A stretch of DNA of 10,861 nucleotides, taken from assembly GCA_023423855.1 (NCBI GenBank), contig JAFAEU010000005.1, forward strand, positions 1 through 10,861, given 5' to 3'. Made by a program: the position numbers and the translations under genes. This stretch comes from Pseudomonadota bacterium (lineage in GTDB: Bacteria; Pseudomonadota; Gammaproteobacteria; Xanthomonadales; Xanthomonadaceae). How positions within the stretch are numbered: the stretch's first letter is position 1; each line of letters begins with the position of its first letter. The notes beneath the pieces were generated by a model. It made no database searches. It had not been told where the DNA came from and saw only the letters and a program-made list of their open reading frames with translations. Shown one piece after another: positions 1-8,258 of the stretch.

Positions 1-51
1 TTCATCGCGACTGACGTCGCTCCCACGAATTCTGGCGCACCGGGTGGGAGC
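1..51. repeat. REP-like intergenic palindrome
   Basis: Two nested dyads are visible. A short one is GCGAC (7-11), TGAC loop, GTCGC (16-20). A longer one pairs GCTCCCAC (19-26) with GTGGGAGC (44-51) across a 17-nt loop. Sequences of the type TCGCGACTGACGTCGCTCCC are familiar dispersed intergenic repeats in Xanthomonadaceae and pseudomonads. That family assignment is from memory and only one copy lies in this window. No T-tract follows on either strand, so I do not call it a terminator. The element sits beyond the 3' end of icd and may be cut at its left side by the window edge. Confidence 0.45.
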
Positions 52-105
52 CCTTCACGTAGATCGAAGCTTCGCGCGCGGACAGCTGGCGAGTCTGTGT
101 CCGCA

Positions 106-136
106 TGAAACACAACGCCCGGCACAGGGCCGGGCG
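106..136 (-). terminator. Intrinsic terminator downstream of icd
   Basis: On the minus strand a 7-bp GC stem (CGCCCGG at 130-136 and CCGGGCG at 116-122 in minus-strand sense) with a 7-nt loop is followed by TTGTGTTT (plus positions 108-115). It lies about 29 nt past the TGA at 165-167. The placement fits the ancestral, full-length end of icd rather than the earlier TAA at 357-359, which would leave more than 220 nt of untranslated message before it. Confidence 0.65.
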
Positions 137-164
137 CTGGATGCGGCGGAGAAAGCGATAGACC

Positions 165-356
165 TCAGGCCGACAGCGTCGCCAGTGCGTCGTTGAAGGT
201 CTTGCTGGGACGCATCGCGGCGGCGGTCTTGGCGATGTCGGGGTAGTAGTAGCCCCCGATGTCGAGCGCCTTGCCCTGCGCGCCGTTCAACTCGCCGAGA
301 ATCGTGGCTTCGTTGTCGGCCAGCGCCTTCGCCAGCGGCGCGAACTTCGCCTTCAG

Positions 357-359
<3 letters not shown>
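165..359 (-). pseudogene. icd: Displaced C-terminal segment of icd after the in-frame stop
   Basis: Reading on through the TAA in the same frame gives [19 protein letters not shown], then a segment with [20 protein letters not shown] and finally [17 protein letters not shown] before TGA at 165-167. These are hallmark C-terminal motifs of monomeric IDH (LNxAQGxxxDIGGYYxPD, then MRPSxTFN). The 63 codons hold no further stop or frameshift. The context is GCC TAA CTG; family members typically have a charged or small residue here, so one G-to-T change in a GAA codon would explain it. A start codon for independent translation of this piece is not evident. The segment is either a fresh nonsense allele, a sequencing error, or translated by readthrough. 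Confidence 0.85.
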
Positions 360-2660
<2,301 letters not shown>

Positions 2661-2691
2661 CCGGGGTATTCCCGGTTGGGAGAAGAACCAG

Positions 2692-2719
2692 AAAAAAGGG
2701 CGCGGCCAAAGCCGCGCCC
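2692..2719 (-). terminator. Intrinsic terminator of the LysM-lipoprotein unit
   Basis: In minus-strand sense the sequence is GGGCGCGGC, loop TTTG, GCCGCGCCC, then six T (plus A-run 2692-2697). A perfect 9-bp GC stem with a tetraloop and U6 tail is a textbook rho-independent terminator. It lies 26 nt past the end of the lipoprotein gene and separates that unit from icd. Confidence 0.9.
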
Positions 2720-2745
2720 TCGTTCCTTTCCCACTTGCGGGGAAG

Positions 2746-3216
2746 TTACTTCACCTCGAACTCGCTGGTATTGACCACGCTGCCATCCAGCGACACCTCG
2801 ACCTTGTACTTGCCGGTCGGCCAGCCGTCGGGCTTGGCGATGTGGAAGTCGGTGACCGCCGGGCCCGCGGGGACGTCCTTGGTCTCTTCGGCCACCGTCT
2901 GGCTGCTGTCGACGTGGGTCCACTTCGCGGTCAGGCTGCCGGGGCTCGCGCCGTCGGTCGCGACCGAGGCATGGATGGTGTCGCCGGCGGCGAACGCGGT
3001 CAGCGGCGTGGCGATGATGTTGTTGGCGTCGATGGCGTTGCCCAGCGTCACCGAGCTCACGGTCGCCGGGGCGGCGGCCGGCGGCGGCAGCGGTGCCGGT
3101 TCGACCGCGGCCGGCGGTGGTACGGGCGCCGGTTCTTCCTTCTTCTTGCAGCCGATCAGGGCCACGCTGCCGATGGCGGCGACCAGCAGAGCCTGTGACA
3201 AACGAGTGCGATTCAT
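2746..3216 (-). CDS. Probable outer-membrane lipoprotein with Pro/Ala linker and beta-rich C-terminal domain
   Basis: This 156-residue protein starts with a type II signal: MNRTR, a hydrophobic core, and the lipobox LIGC with C23 as the lipidated residue. Position +2 is lysine rather than aspartate, so export to the outer membrane is expected by the Lol rule. Residues 24-26 are KKK, 28-52 form a Pro/Ala-rich linker that could span the periplasm or reach peptidoglycan, and 53-156 form a soluble domain. That domain ends GWPTGKYKVEVSLDG and SEFEVK, a pattern typical of small Ig-like or beta-sandwich domains. I recognise no enzymatic motif and no named family. The start is supported by GAGGAAA about 6 nt upstream of the ATG. 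The gene lies 45 bp after the LysM gene on the same strand, so the two are probably co-transcribed and may share a cell-envelope role. Molecular function is unknown. Confidence 0.85.
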   Translation of the reverse strand: MNRTRLSQALLVAAIGSVALIGCKKKEEPAPVPPPAAVEPAPLPPPAAAPATVSSVTLGNAIDANNIIATPLTAFAAGDTIHASVATDGASPGSLTAKWTHVDSSQTVAEETKDVPAGPAVTDFHIAKPDGWPTGKYKVEVSLDGSVVNTSEFEVK

Positions 3217-3261
3217 GCGAGTTTCCTCAATGGAGATGGATTTGGAATGCGTCGGCGCGGA

Positions 3262-3630
3262 TCAGGCCGCGGCCGGATCGTCGGGCGTGCCGTCGCCGTC
3301 GGTGTCGATCGCCGGCAGCGTGATCACCTGGCCGGGGAAGATCCGGTCCGGGTTCTCGATCTCGGCGCTGTTGGCCTCATGGATCTGCCTCCAGTACTTG
3401 GCCTTGCCGTAGAAGCGCTTGGCGATCTCCGACAGGGTGTCGCCCTTCTCGATGGTGTAGGTGCGCGCGCCGGTGCTGCCCGCGCCGCCGCCGGCCACGG
3501 TGTCCGCGCCGCTGACCACGTTGGAGAAGTCGGGCTTGCCGCCGGCCAGTCCGCCGCCGCCGCCGCCCGTGGACTGGGTGTTGGCGCCGCTCTGGACGTT
3601 GGAGAAATCGGGTTTCTTGTCGTTGCTCAT
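3262..3630 (-). CDS. LysM domain protein without signal peptide
   Basis: I choose the ATG at 3628-3630 (122 residues) because GGGGAGGAG lies about 9 nt upstream. A longer reading from 3687 adds 19 residues that look like translated leader. The protein opens with a motif present twice, KPDFSNVQSGANT (6-18) and KPDFSNVVSGADT (32-44), joined by a poly-Gly linker (22-27). A single LysM domain follows at about 57-106, with YTIEKGDTLSEIAKRFYG and the closing NPDRIFPGQVITLP. The tail DTDGDGTPDD (109-118) resembles an acidic DxDxDG calcium-binding loop. No Sec signal or membrane segment is visible, so the protein is cytoplasmic unless exported by another route. Single LysM proteins of this kind (compare YgaU/Kbp) need not bind peptidoglycan. 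It precedes the lipoprotein gene by 45 bp. Confidence 0.85.
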   Translation of the reverse strand: MSNDKKPDFSNVQSGANTQSTGGGGGGLAGGKPDFSNVVSGADTVAGGGAGSTGARTYTIEKGDTLSEIAKRFYGKAKYWRQIHEANSAEIENPDRIFPGQVITLPAIDTDGDGTPDDPAAA

Positions 3631-3734
3631 GTTGGGGCGCTCCTCCCCGGGAATGATGCGTGCGGGAGCGAAAGTGACATGGAGCATGTTAAGAAATCAT
3701 CGCGGCCGCGTGCGGGTGGCGTCGGCGGTTCAGC

Positions 3735-4547
3735 TCACTGGCGCAGGTCGCGGCGCGCCGGCGGCGCGGGCAGGCCGGGGGTGGCGCGCCAGGGATTGAT
3801 GTCGAGGCCGCCGCGGCGGGTGTAGCGCGCTTCCACCGACAGCGCCTGCGGCCGGCAGCGCGCGAGCAGGTCGACGAAGAGGTGTTCGACGCACTGCTCA
3901 TGGAAACCGGCGTGGTCGCGGAACGAGACGATGTAGCGCAGCAGGCCGGCGCGGTCGATGCGCGGGCCGCGGTAGGCGATGCGCACGCCGGCCCAGTCGG
4001 GCTGGCCGGTGACCGGGCAGTTCGACTTCAGCAGGTCGCTGCGCAGGGTTTCCTCGACGAGGTCGCCGGGATCGGCGTGGAGCAGGCCGGCGTCGGGCGG
4101 GCCGTAGCCGTCGATCTGCACGTCCAGCGCGTCGATGCATGGCACGTCGTCGTCCCCGGCGAAGGGCGGCAGTCCGAACGCGACGGCCACCTCGGCGCCG
4201 GCCGCCTGCGACAGGTCGGCGGCGATGCGCGCGCGCACCGCCTGCGCTTCGTCGAAGCGTTCGGCGTTGAGCGAGTTGAGGTAGAGCTTGAGCGACTTCG
4301 ATTCGACCAGGTTCGGCGAGTCGGCGGGCACCGTGACCGTCGCGGTGGCGACCACGGGCTTGCCGCGCGCGTCCAGCCACGAGAGCTCGTAGGCGTGCCA
4401 GCGGTCGTGGCCGATAAACCGGAGCGCGGCGCCAAGGCCGAGCTCGCTGCGCCCTGCCGTGCGCGGGATCGGGAACAGCAGCGCCGGGTCGTAGTGCCGC
4501 GGGTAGGCGACTTCGCGGCCGAGCTGGGAGTCTTCGGGGCGGGACAT
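3735..4547 (-). CDS. queF: NADPH-dependent 7-cyano-7-deazaguanine reductase (QueF, long bimodular form)
   Basis: QueF reduces preQ0 to preQ1 with two NADPH in the cytoplasm, the last free-base step before tRNA insertion in queuosine synthesis. The 270-residue length matches the long (E. coli-type) form with two tunnelling-fold halves. The QueF signature [13 protein letters not shown] is at 82-94. The catalytic cysteine that forms the thioimide with preQ0 is C177 in [11 protein letters not shown], with the partner aspartate at D184. The substrate-binding pair H216-E217 is in FHEQCVEHL. The end of the chain ([11 protein letters not shown]) is also family-typical. The ATG at 4545-4547 lacks a clear ribosome site and lies directly after a good -10 element (see separate entry). 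Other queuosine genes are not in the window, and the neighbours on either side appear unrelated. Confidence 0.96.
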   Translation of the reverse strand: MSRPEDSQLGREVAYPRHYDPALLFPIPRTAGRSELGLGAALRFIGHDRWHAYELSWLDARGKPVVATATVTVPADSPNLVESKSLKLYLNSLNAERFDEAQAVRARIAADLSQAAGAEVAVAFGLPPFAGDDDVPCIDALDVQIDGYGPPDAGLLHADPGDLVEETLRSDLLKSNCPVTGQPDWAGVRIAYRGPRIDRAGLLRYIVSFRDHAGFHEQCVEHLFVDLLARCRPQALSVEARYTRRGGLDINPWRATPGLPAPPARRDLRQ

Positions 4548-4553
4548 GGCGCG

Positions 4554-4559
4554 ATTGTA
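4554..4559 (-). promoter_or_regulatory. Candidate -10 element placing queF transcription start at its ATG
   Basis: TACAAT (minus strand) matches five of six bases of the -10 consensus and ends six nt before the queF ATG, so initiation would fall on or next to the A of the start codon. No Shine-Dalgarno is visible between them, which fits a leaderless message. No convincing -35 is seen at 16-18 nt spacing. I found no preQ1 riboswitch in the 111 nt upstream of queF. Confidence 0.35.
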
Positions 4560-4658
4560 AGTCCGCGTGGCGCAACCCCGTCGTCGCCGGAGGCCGGGAG
4601 AAGCAACGGGAATCCCCGAGCCATCGCCCTGCTCCGTGCCCGTCAGGCCGGCCTGGCG

Positions 4659-5090
4659 TCACGAAAAATCGTAGGTCCCGAGCAGTGCGTCTTCCGATTC
4701 GAGGAAGCTGAGCATCATCGCCTCCATGTCGGCGACGGATGCAGGTGGCGTGCGGACCACCGAATCGATCCGCTTGCCGCGGTCGACGTACGAGGCCGAC
4801 AGGCCGTGCTCCGGGTCGAGGCTGCCGCCGACTTCCAGCCAGACGCCGGGACGCACGACGGCGAAGATCTGGCTGAACTCGTTGTCCCAATCGACGCTGC
4901 GGATCGCGGCCAGCACGCTGGAGCGGTCAACGGTCCCGGAGAAGAATTCGTGCTCTGCCCCCATGCCGTGGAGCAGGTGCACGCCGGAGCGGGTTTCCAT
5001 GGGGTCCTGGGGTCCGGCCTCCCCAAGATCGGCCTTCGGCATCAGGGGGCCGAGTGCGGCACGCAGGAAGCGTTCGAAAAGCCCGGGCAT
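4659..5090 (-). CDS. Uncharacterised small cytoplasmic protein
   Basis: This 143-residue acidic protein has no signal peptide or membrane segment. A short amphipathic N-terminus (MPGLFERFLRAALGPL) is followed by a compact domain with VLAAIRSVDWDNEFSQIF, GVWLEVGGSLDPEHGLSASY, and a helical end around ASVADMEAMMLSFLES. The central GSL-P-HGLSA-Y stretch is reminiscent of small proteins found widely as orphan or immunity-like genes, but I cannot name a family and assign no function. The ATG at 5088-5090 lies 9 nt after the stop of the M20 gene, so translation is probably coupled to it; the site GGGGTC within the gap is a poor ribosome binding sequence, which supports coupling. There is a 111-nt gap to queF. 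Confidence 0.75.
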   Translation of the reverse strand: MPGLFERFLRAALGPLMPKADLGEAGPQDPMETRSGVHLLHGMGAEHEFFSGTVDRSSVLAAIRSVDWDNEFSQIFAVVRPGVWLEVGGSLDPEHGLSASYVDRGKRIDSVVRTPPASVADMEAMMLSFLESEDALLGTYDFS

Positions 5091-5099
5091 GCGCGACCC

Positions 5100-6407
5100 C
5101 TATTGCTGCGTCTGGTCCAGGTAATCCAGCGCCAGCTGCAGCATCGCGCGGAGCCCGACGTCCAGCGCGCCTTCGTCGAGGTAGAACTCCGGCGAGTGGT
5201 TGCTCGCGGCGGTCGCCGGGTCCTTGCCCTTGGGCGTGGCGCCGACGAAGAAATACAGGCCCGGCACCTCGCGCGCGAAGAACGAGAAGTCCTCGGCGCC
5301 GGTGATCAGGCCGGGATCGACCACGTTGCCGGCGCCGACCGCCTTGTCCAGGCTCGGTTTCATCCGCGCGAACAGCGCGGGGTCGTTGGCGGTGACCGGG
5401 TAGTTGTGGTCGAGCGGGATGCGCGCGTCGACCTTCGCGCCGTGCGCAGCGGCCGTGTGTTCGGCGATGTTGCGCAGGTCGACGAAGATCGCCTCGCGCA
5501 TGCCGGTGTCGAAGGTGCGGATGGTGCCGATCAGTTCGACAGAATCGGGAATGATGTTGTGGCGGATGCCGCCCTTGACCGCGCCGAAGGTGACCACGGC
5601 CGGCAGCTTGGTGATGTCGGTGCGGCGGCTGACGATGGTCTGCGCGGTGGACACCAGGTCGGCCGCGGCGACGATCGGATCGACGCCGTTCCACGGCCGC
5701 GAGCCGTGCGTCTGCCGGCCCTTGACCGTGATCTCGAAGGTATCGGACGCCGCCATCAGCGGCCCGGGCCGTACCGCGACCTGGCCGACGTTGAGGCTCG
5801 AGCCGACGTGCAGTCCGAACACGGCGTCGGGGCGGAAGTCCTTGAACACGCCCTGCGCGAGCATTTCCTCGGCGCCGCCCGCCTCGCCTTCCGGCGCGCC
5901 TTCCTCGGCGGGCTGGAAGAGGAAGAGCACTTCGCCGGCCAGTTCCTCGCGCATCGCCACCAGCGCCTCGGCCACGCCCATCAGGATCGCCACGTGCGCG
6001 TCGTGGCCGCAGGCGTGCATCACGCCGACGGTCTCGCCGCGGAAGGTGGCGGTGGCCTTCGAGGCGAACGGCAGGTCGACGCGCTCGGTCACCGGCAGCG
6101 CGTCCATGTCGGCGCGCAGCGCAATGCGCGGGCCGGGCCTGCCGCCCTTGAGCACGGCGGTCACGCCGGTGGTGGCGATGCCGGTCCTGGGCTCCAGCCC
6201 GAGCGCGCGCAGGTGGTCGGCGACGAGCGCGGCGGTGCGCGTCTCGCGGTTGCCCAGCTCCGGGTGCTGGTGGATGTCGCGGCGCCATTCCACCACCCTG
6301 CCCTGCAGGCGCTGCGCGGCCTCGGCGACTTCGGTGCGCTGCGCGTCCTGCGCGAATGCGGGCAGGGCGAGCAGCAGGCAGCAGGCCAGCGGAAGCGGAC
6401 GGATCAT
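5100..6407 (-). CDS. Secreted M20D-type metallo-amidohydrolase, paralog 1
   Basis: This is a zinc- or manganese-dependent hydrolase of the M20D group (hippurate/IAA-amino-acid hydrolase-like), cleaving an acyl-amino-acid amide in the periplasm or outside; its substrate cannot be told from sequence. The 435-residue chain begins with a Sec signal, MIRPLPLACCLLLALPAFA, with cleavage likely after A19. The metal site is complete: C133 and H135 in HACGHDAH, E168 (base) and E169 in PAEEG, H200 in FGLH, and H404 in SNHSP. The lid/dimerisation domain is at about 210-330 and carries H234 in THGSRPW, which in relatives completes the partner active site. GGGGAGA about 6 nt upstream supports the start. 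A close paralog of identical length lies 308 bp upstream on the same strand, and a small unknown gene follows after 9 nt. Confidence 0.92.
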   Translation of the reverse strand: MIRPLPLACCLLLALPAFAQDAQRTEVAEAAQRLQGRVVEWRRDIHQHPELGNRETRTAALVADHLRALGLEPRTGIATTGVTAVLKGGRPGPRIALRADMDALPVTERVDLPFASKATATFRGETVGVMHACGHDAHVAILMGVAEALVAMREELAGEVLFLFQPAEEGAPEGEAGGAEEMLAQGVFKDFRPDAVFGLHVGSSLNVGQVAVRPGPLMAASDTFEITVKGRQTHGSRPWNGVDPIVAAADLVSTAQTIVSRRTDITKLPAVVTFGAVKGGIRHNIIPDSVELIGTIRTFDTGMREAIFVDLRNIAEHTAAAHGAKVDARIPLDHNYPVTANDPALFARMKPSLDKAVGAGNVVDPGLITGAEDFSFFAREVPGLYFFVGATPKGKDPATAASNHSPEFYLDEGALDVGLRAMLQLALDYLDQTQQ

Positions 6408-6434
6408 GGCGGTCTCCCCGGAACGTGAGGGCTG

Positions 6435-6440
6435 ATCATA
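6435..6440 (-). promoter_or_regulatory. Candidate -10 element of the paralog 1 gene
   Basis: TATGAT on the minus strand matches five of six consensus bases and would start transcription about 20 nt before the ATG at 6407, leaving room for the GGGGAGA ribosome site. The sequence at -35 is poor, so an activator may be needed or the call may be wrong. Confidence 0.3.
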
Positions 6441-6591
6441 GTCGCCTGTGCGCAGGGCTGCCGCCGACGCCGGGGAATCGATGCCCTGCGCCTCTGCACG
6501 AGCGCCTTCAGGAGCGAGGCTCCTTCTTCACCAACCACCGACCACCAATCAAAAGCGTCGCGCTTGAAGGGAGCCGCCAGGAAACCCCAGA
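6441..6591. other. Intergenic stretch between the two M20 genes
   Basis: This part of the 308-bp gap contains no ORF I would support. The only structure is a small hairpin, AGGAGC (6510-6515), GAG, GCTCCT (6519-6524), without a following T-run on either strand. The rest of the gap is taken up by the inverted-repeat element at 6592-6690. Confidence 0.5.
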
Positions 6592-6690
6592 CCTGTCATT
6601 TCGAGCGTAGCGAGAGGCGCGTTACAACGGCGAATCCGGTCAATCCAGGCGCTTGAAAAGCAGGATTTCTCACTTCGTTCGAAATGACAG
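6592..6690. repeat. Diverged inverted repeat of the TGTCATTTCGA family (copy B)
   Basis: The outer 12 bases are perfect inverted copies: CTGTCATTTCGA at 6593-6604 and TCGAAATGACAG at 6679-6690. Inward the arms stay similar but imperfect (GCGTAGCGAGA against ACGAAGTGAGA in the same sense). The interior is about 50 nt of unrelated sequence. The arms match those of 2571-2654 in the outer TGTCATTTCGA block and the GAGA block, so both are members of one dispersed family at different degrees of decay. The element sits directly 3' of the paralog 2 gene, about 25 nt past its stop. Confidence 0.75.
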
Positions 6691-6715
6691 ATTCTGGAAG
6701 TTCCCGGAAGGCGTT

Positions 6716-8023
6716 CTACGGAAACGCCTCTGCACCGGCGAGGAAGTCGAGGGTCGCCTGCAGCAGCGCGCGCAGGCCGAGGTCGAGCGCGGACTCGTCC
6801 GGTGCGTACAGCGGCGAGTGGTTCATCGGCGCATCCGCGAGGTCCGCGCCCCTGGGCGTGGTGCCGACGAAGAAGTAGAAGCCCGGCACCACGTTCGCGA
6901 ACTGCGAGAAGTCCTCGGCGATGGTGTAGCGCGGCACCTCGACCACGTTGCCGGCGCCGGCCGCCTTTTCCAGCGATGGGCGCAGGCGCTGCGTCAGCGC
7001 GGGGTCGTTGCTGGTGGCCGGCGCGTTGCCGGCGATCTCCAGCGTCGCGTCCGCGCCGCTGGCCGCGGCGAAATGCTTGGCGGTGCTGCGGAAGCGGCGG
7101 ATCACGTCCTCGCGCACGTCCGGATCGAAGGTGCGCAGGGTGCCGACCATGGTCGCTTCGTCGGGGATGATGTTGAAGCGCGTGCCCGACTGGATCTGGC
7201 CGGCGGTCAGCACCACCGGGTGCGCGGTGATGTCGACCTGGCGGGCGATGATCGACTGCGCGCCGAGCAGCACCTGCGCGGCGACGGTGATCGGGTCCAC
7301 GCCCGCCCAGGGCTGCGAACCGTGGGTCTGCCTGCCGGTGATTTTCAGCGTCCACTCGTCGGCGCTGGCCATGAACGGGCCGCTGCGCACGCCGAGCTGG
7401 CCGGCGTGCAGCCGCGACCAGACGTGCAGGCCGAGCACCGCGTCGGGCTTGAAGTCGTCGAACAGGCCCTCGTCGAGCATGCGCTTCGCGCCGGCCACCT
7501 CGCCCGCCACCGGCGGGCCTTCCTCGGCCGGCTGGAACACGAACATCACCTCGCCCGGCAGCGCGTCGCGCATGCCGGCGAGCGCTTCGGCCACACCCAT
7601 CAGGATCGCCACGTGCAGGTCGTGGCCGCAGGCGTGCATCACGCCCACGGGTTGGCCGCGGTACTCGCTCTTCACGGTGGAGGCGAAGGGCAGGCCGGTC
7701 TGTTCGGTGACCGGCAGCGCGTCCATGTCCGCGCGCAGCGCAATGCGCGGGCCAGGCTTGCCGCCCTTGAGCACGGCGGCGACGCCGGTGGCACCGATGC
7801 CGGTGCGCGGCGTCATGCCCAGGGTGCGCAGGTGGTCGGCGACGACCTGCGCGGTGCGGGTCTCTTGGTTGCCGAGTTCGGGGTGCGCGTGCAGGTCGCG
7901 ACGCCAGTCCACCACCTTCGTCTGCAGCGCGCGGGCGCTGGCGTCGACGGGGTCGGCCGATTGCGCGGATGCGGCGGCGGGCAGCAGGAACAGCGCGAGC
8001 AGCGCGACGGTGGATCGGATCAT
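6716..8023 (-). CDS. Secreted M20D-type metallo-amidohydrolase, paralog 2
   Basis: The 435-residue protein is closely related to the gene at 5100-6407 and shares long identical blocks, for example PGPRIALRADMDALPVTE and HVAILMGVAEAL. It has its own Sec signal, MIRSTVALLALFLLPAAASA, with likely cleavage after A20. All metal and catalytic positions are present: C132, H134, E167, E168, H200 and H402, plus dimer-interface H234 in THGSQPW. Differences cluster around the pocket-side segments, for example HVWSRLHAGQL against HVGSSLNVGQV, and the C-terminal half, so substrate preference may have diverged. GAGG about 9 nt before the ATG supports the start. The family covers hippurate, IAA-conjugate and N-acyl-amino-acid hydrolases; which applies here is not visible. 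The gene is first of the tandem pair in transcription order, but the 308-bp gap suggests the second copy has its own promoter. Confidence 0.92.
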   Translation of the reverse strand: MIRSTVALLALFLLPAAASAQSADPVDASARALQTKVVDWRRDLHAHPELGNQETRTAQVVADHLRTLGMTPRTGIGATGVAAVLKGGKPGPRIALRADMDALPVTEQTGLPFASTVKSEYRGQPVGVMHACGHDLHVAILMGVAEALAGMRDALPGEVMFVFQPAEEGPPVAGEVAGAKRMLDEGLFDDFKPDAVLGLHVWSRLHAGQLGVRSGPFMASADEWTLKITGRQTHGSQPWAGVDPITVAAQVLLGAQSIIARQVDITAHPVVLTAGQIQSGTRFNIIPDEATMVGTLRTFDPDVREDVIRRFRSTAKHFAAASGADATLEIAGNAPATSNDPALTQRLRPSLEKAAGAGNVVEVPRYTIAEDFSQFANVVPGFYFFVGTTPRGADLADAPMNHSPLYAPDESALDLGLRALLQATLDFLAGAEAFP

Positions 8024-8138
8024 GCGGGGAAGCCTCGGCCGGGTTCGCTGCCATCGTAAGCCAGCCCGGGTCCCGGGTTGGAATGATGGAAGACATTTCT
8101 GCCGGACGCTCCGGGAGCCGGTTCACGATCCGCAATCG

Positions 8139-8235
8139 AACGTCATCCCGGCGAAAGCCGGGATCCATTTGGACTTTGCCTTTCCGCGACCGGGCGAACG
8201 GCAAAATGGATCCCGGCTTTCGCCGGGATGACGTT
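8139..8235. repeat. 32-bp perfect inverted repeat with GAAA-loop sub-hairpins
   Basis: Arms 8139-8170 and 8204-8235 are perfect 32-bp inverted copies separated by 33 nt. Each arm folds on itself as well: ATCCCGGC (8145-8152), GAAA, GCCGGGAT (8157-8164) on the left, and the mirror on the right. The unit CGTCATCCCGGCGAAAGCCG is of a type widespread between genes in proteobacteria (that is established knowledge recalled, not searched). There is no T-run beside it. It lies 23 nt past the end of the mscS-like gene and upstream of the paralog 2 gene, and is unrelated in sequence to the repeats at 2545 and 6592. Confidence 0.85.
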
Positions 8236-8258
8236 TCGGCGTTCGATGATGCTGGTTG

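Noticed and set aside
3631..3687. Longer start for the LysM protein at 3687
   Set aside because: The added 19 residues span the strong ribosome site GGGGAGGAG and contain no signal peptide; the ATG at 3630 is much better placed.
4548..4658. preQ1 riboswitch upstream of queF
   Set aside because: No short C-rich hairpin followed by an A-rich tail overlapping an SD could be found.
3882..6428. Plus-strand open frame of 848 codons across queF, the 143-residue gene and M20 paralog 1
   Set aside because: It spans three supported minus-strand genes and shows antisense-type composition without any motif.
6408..6466. Lipoprotein signal in M20 paralog 1 (CC at residues 9-10)
   Set aside because: No proper lipobox precedes either cysteine and the segment before them is too short; AFA-Q at 17-20 is a standard signal peptidase I site.
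6653..8059. Plus-strand frame opposite M20 paralog 2
   Set aside because: Antisense artefact; the minus strand carries complete catalytic motifs and a signal peptide.
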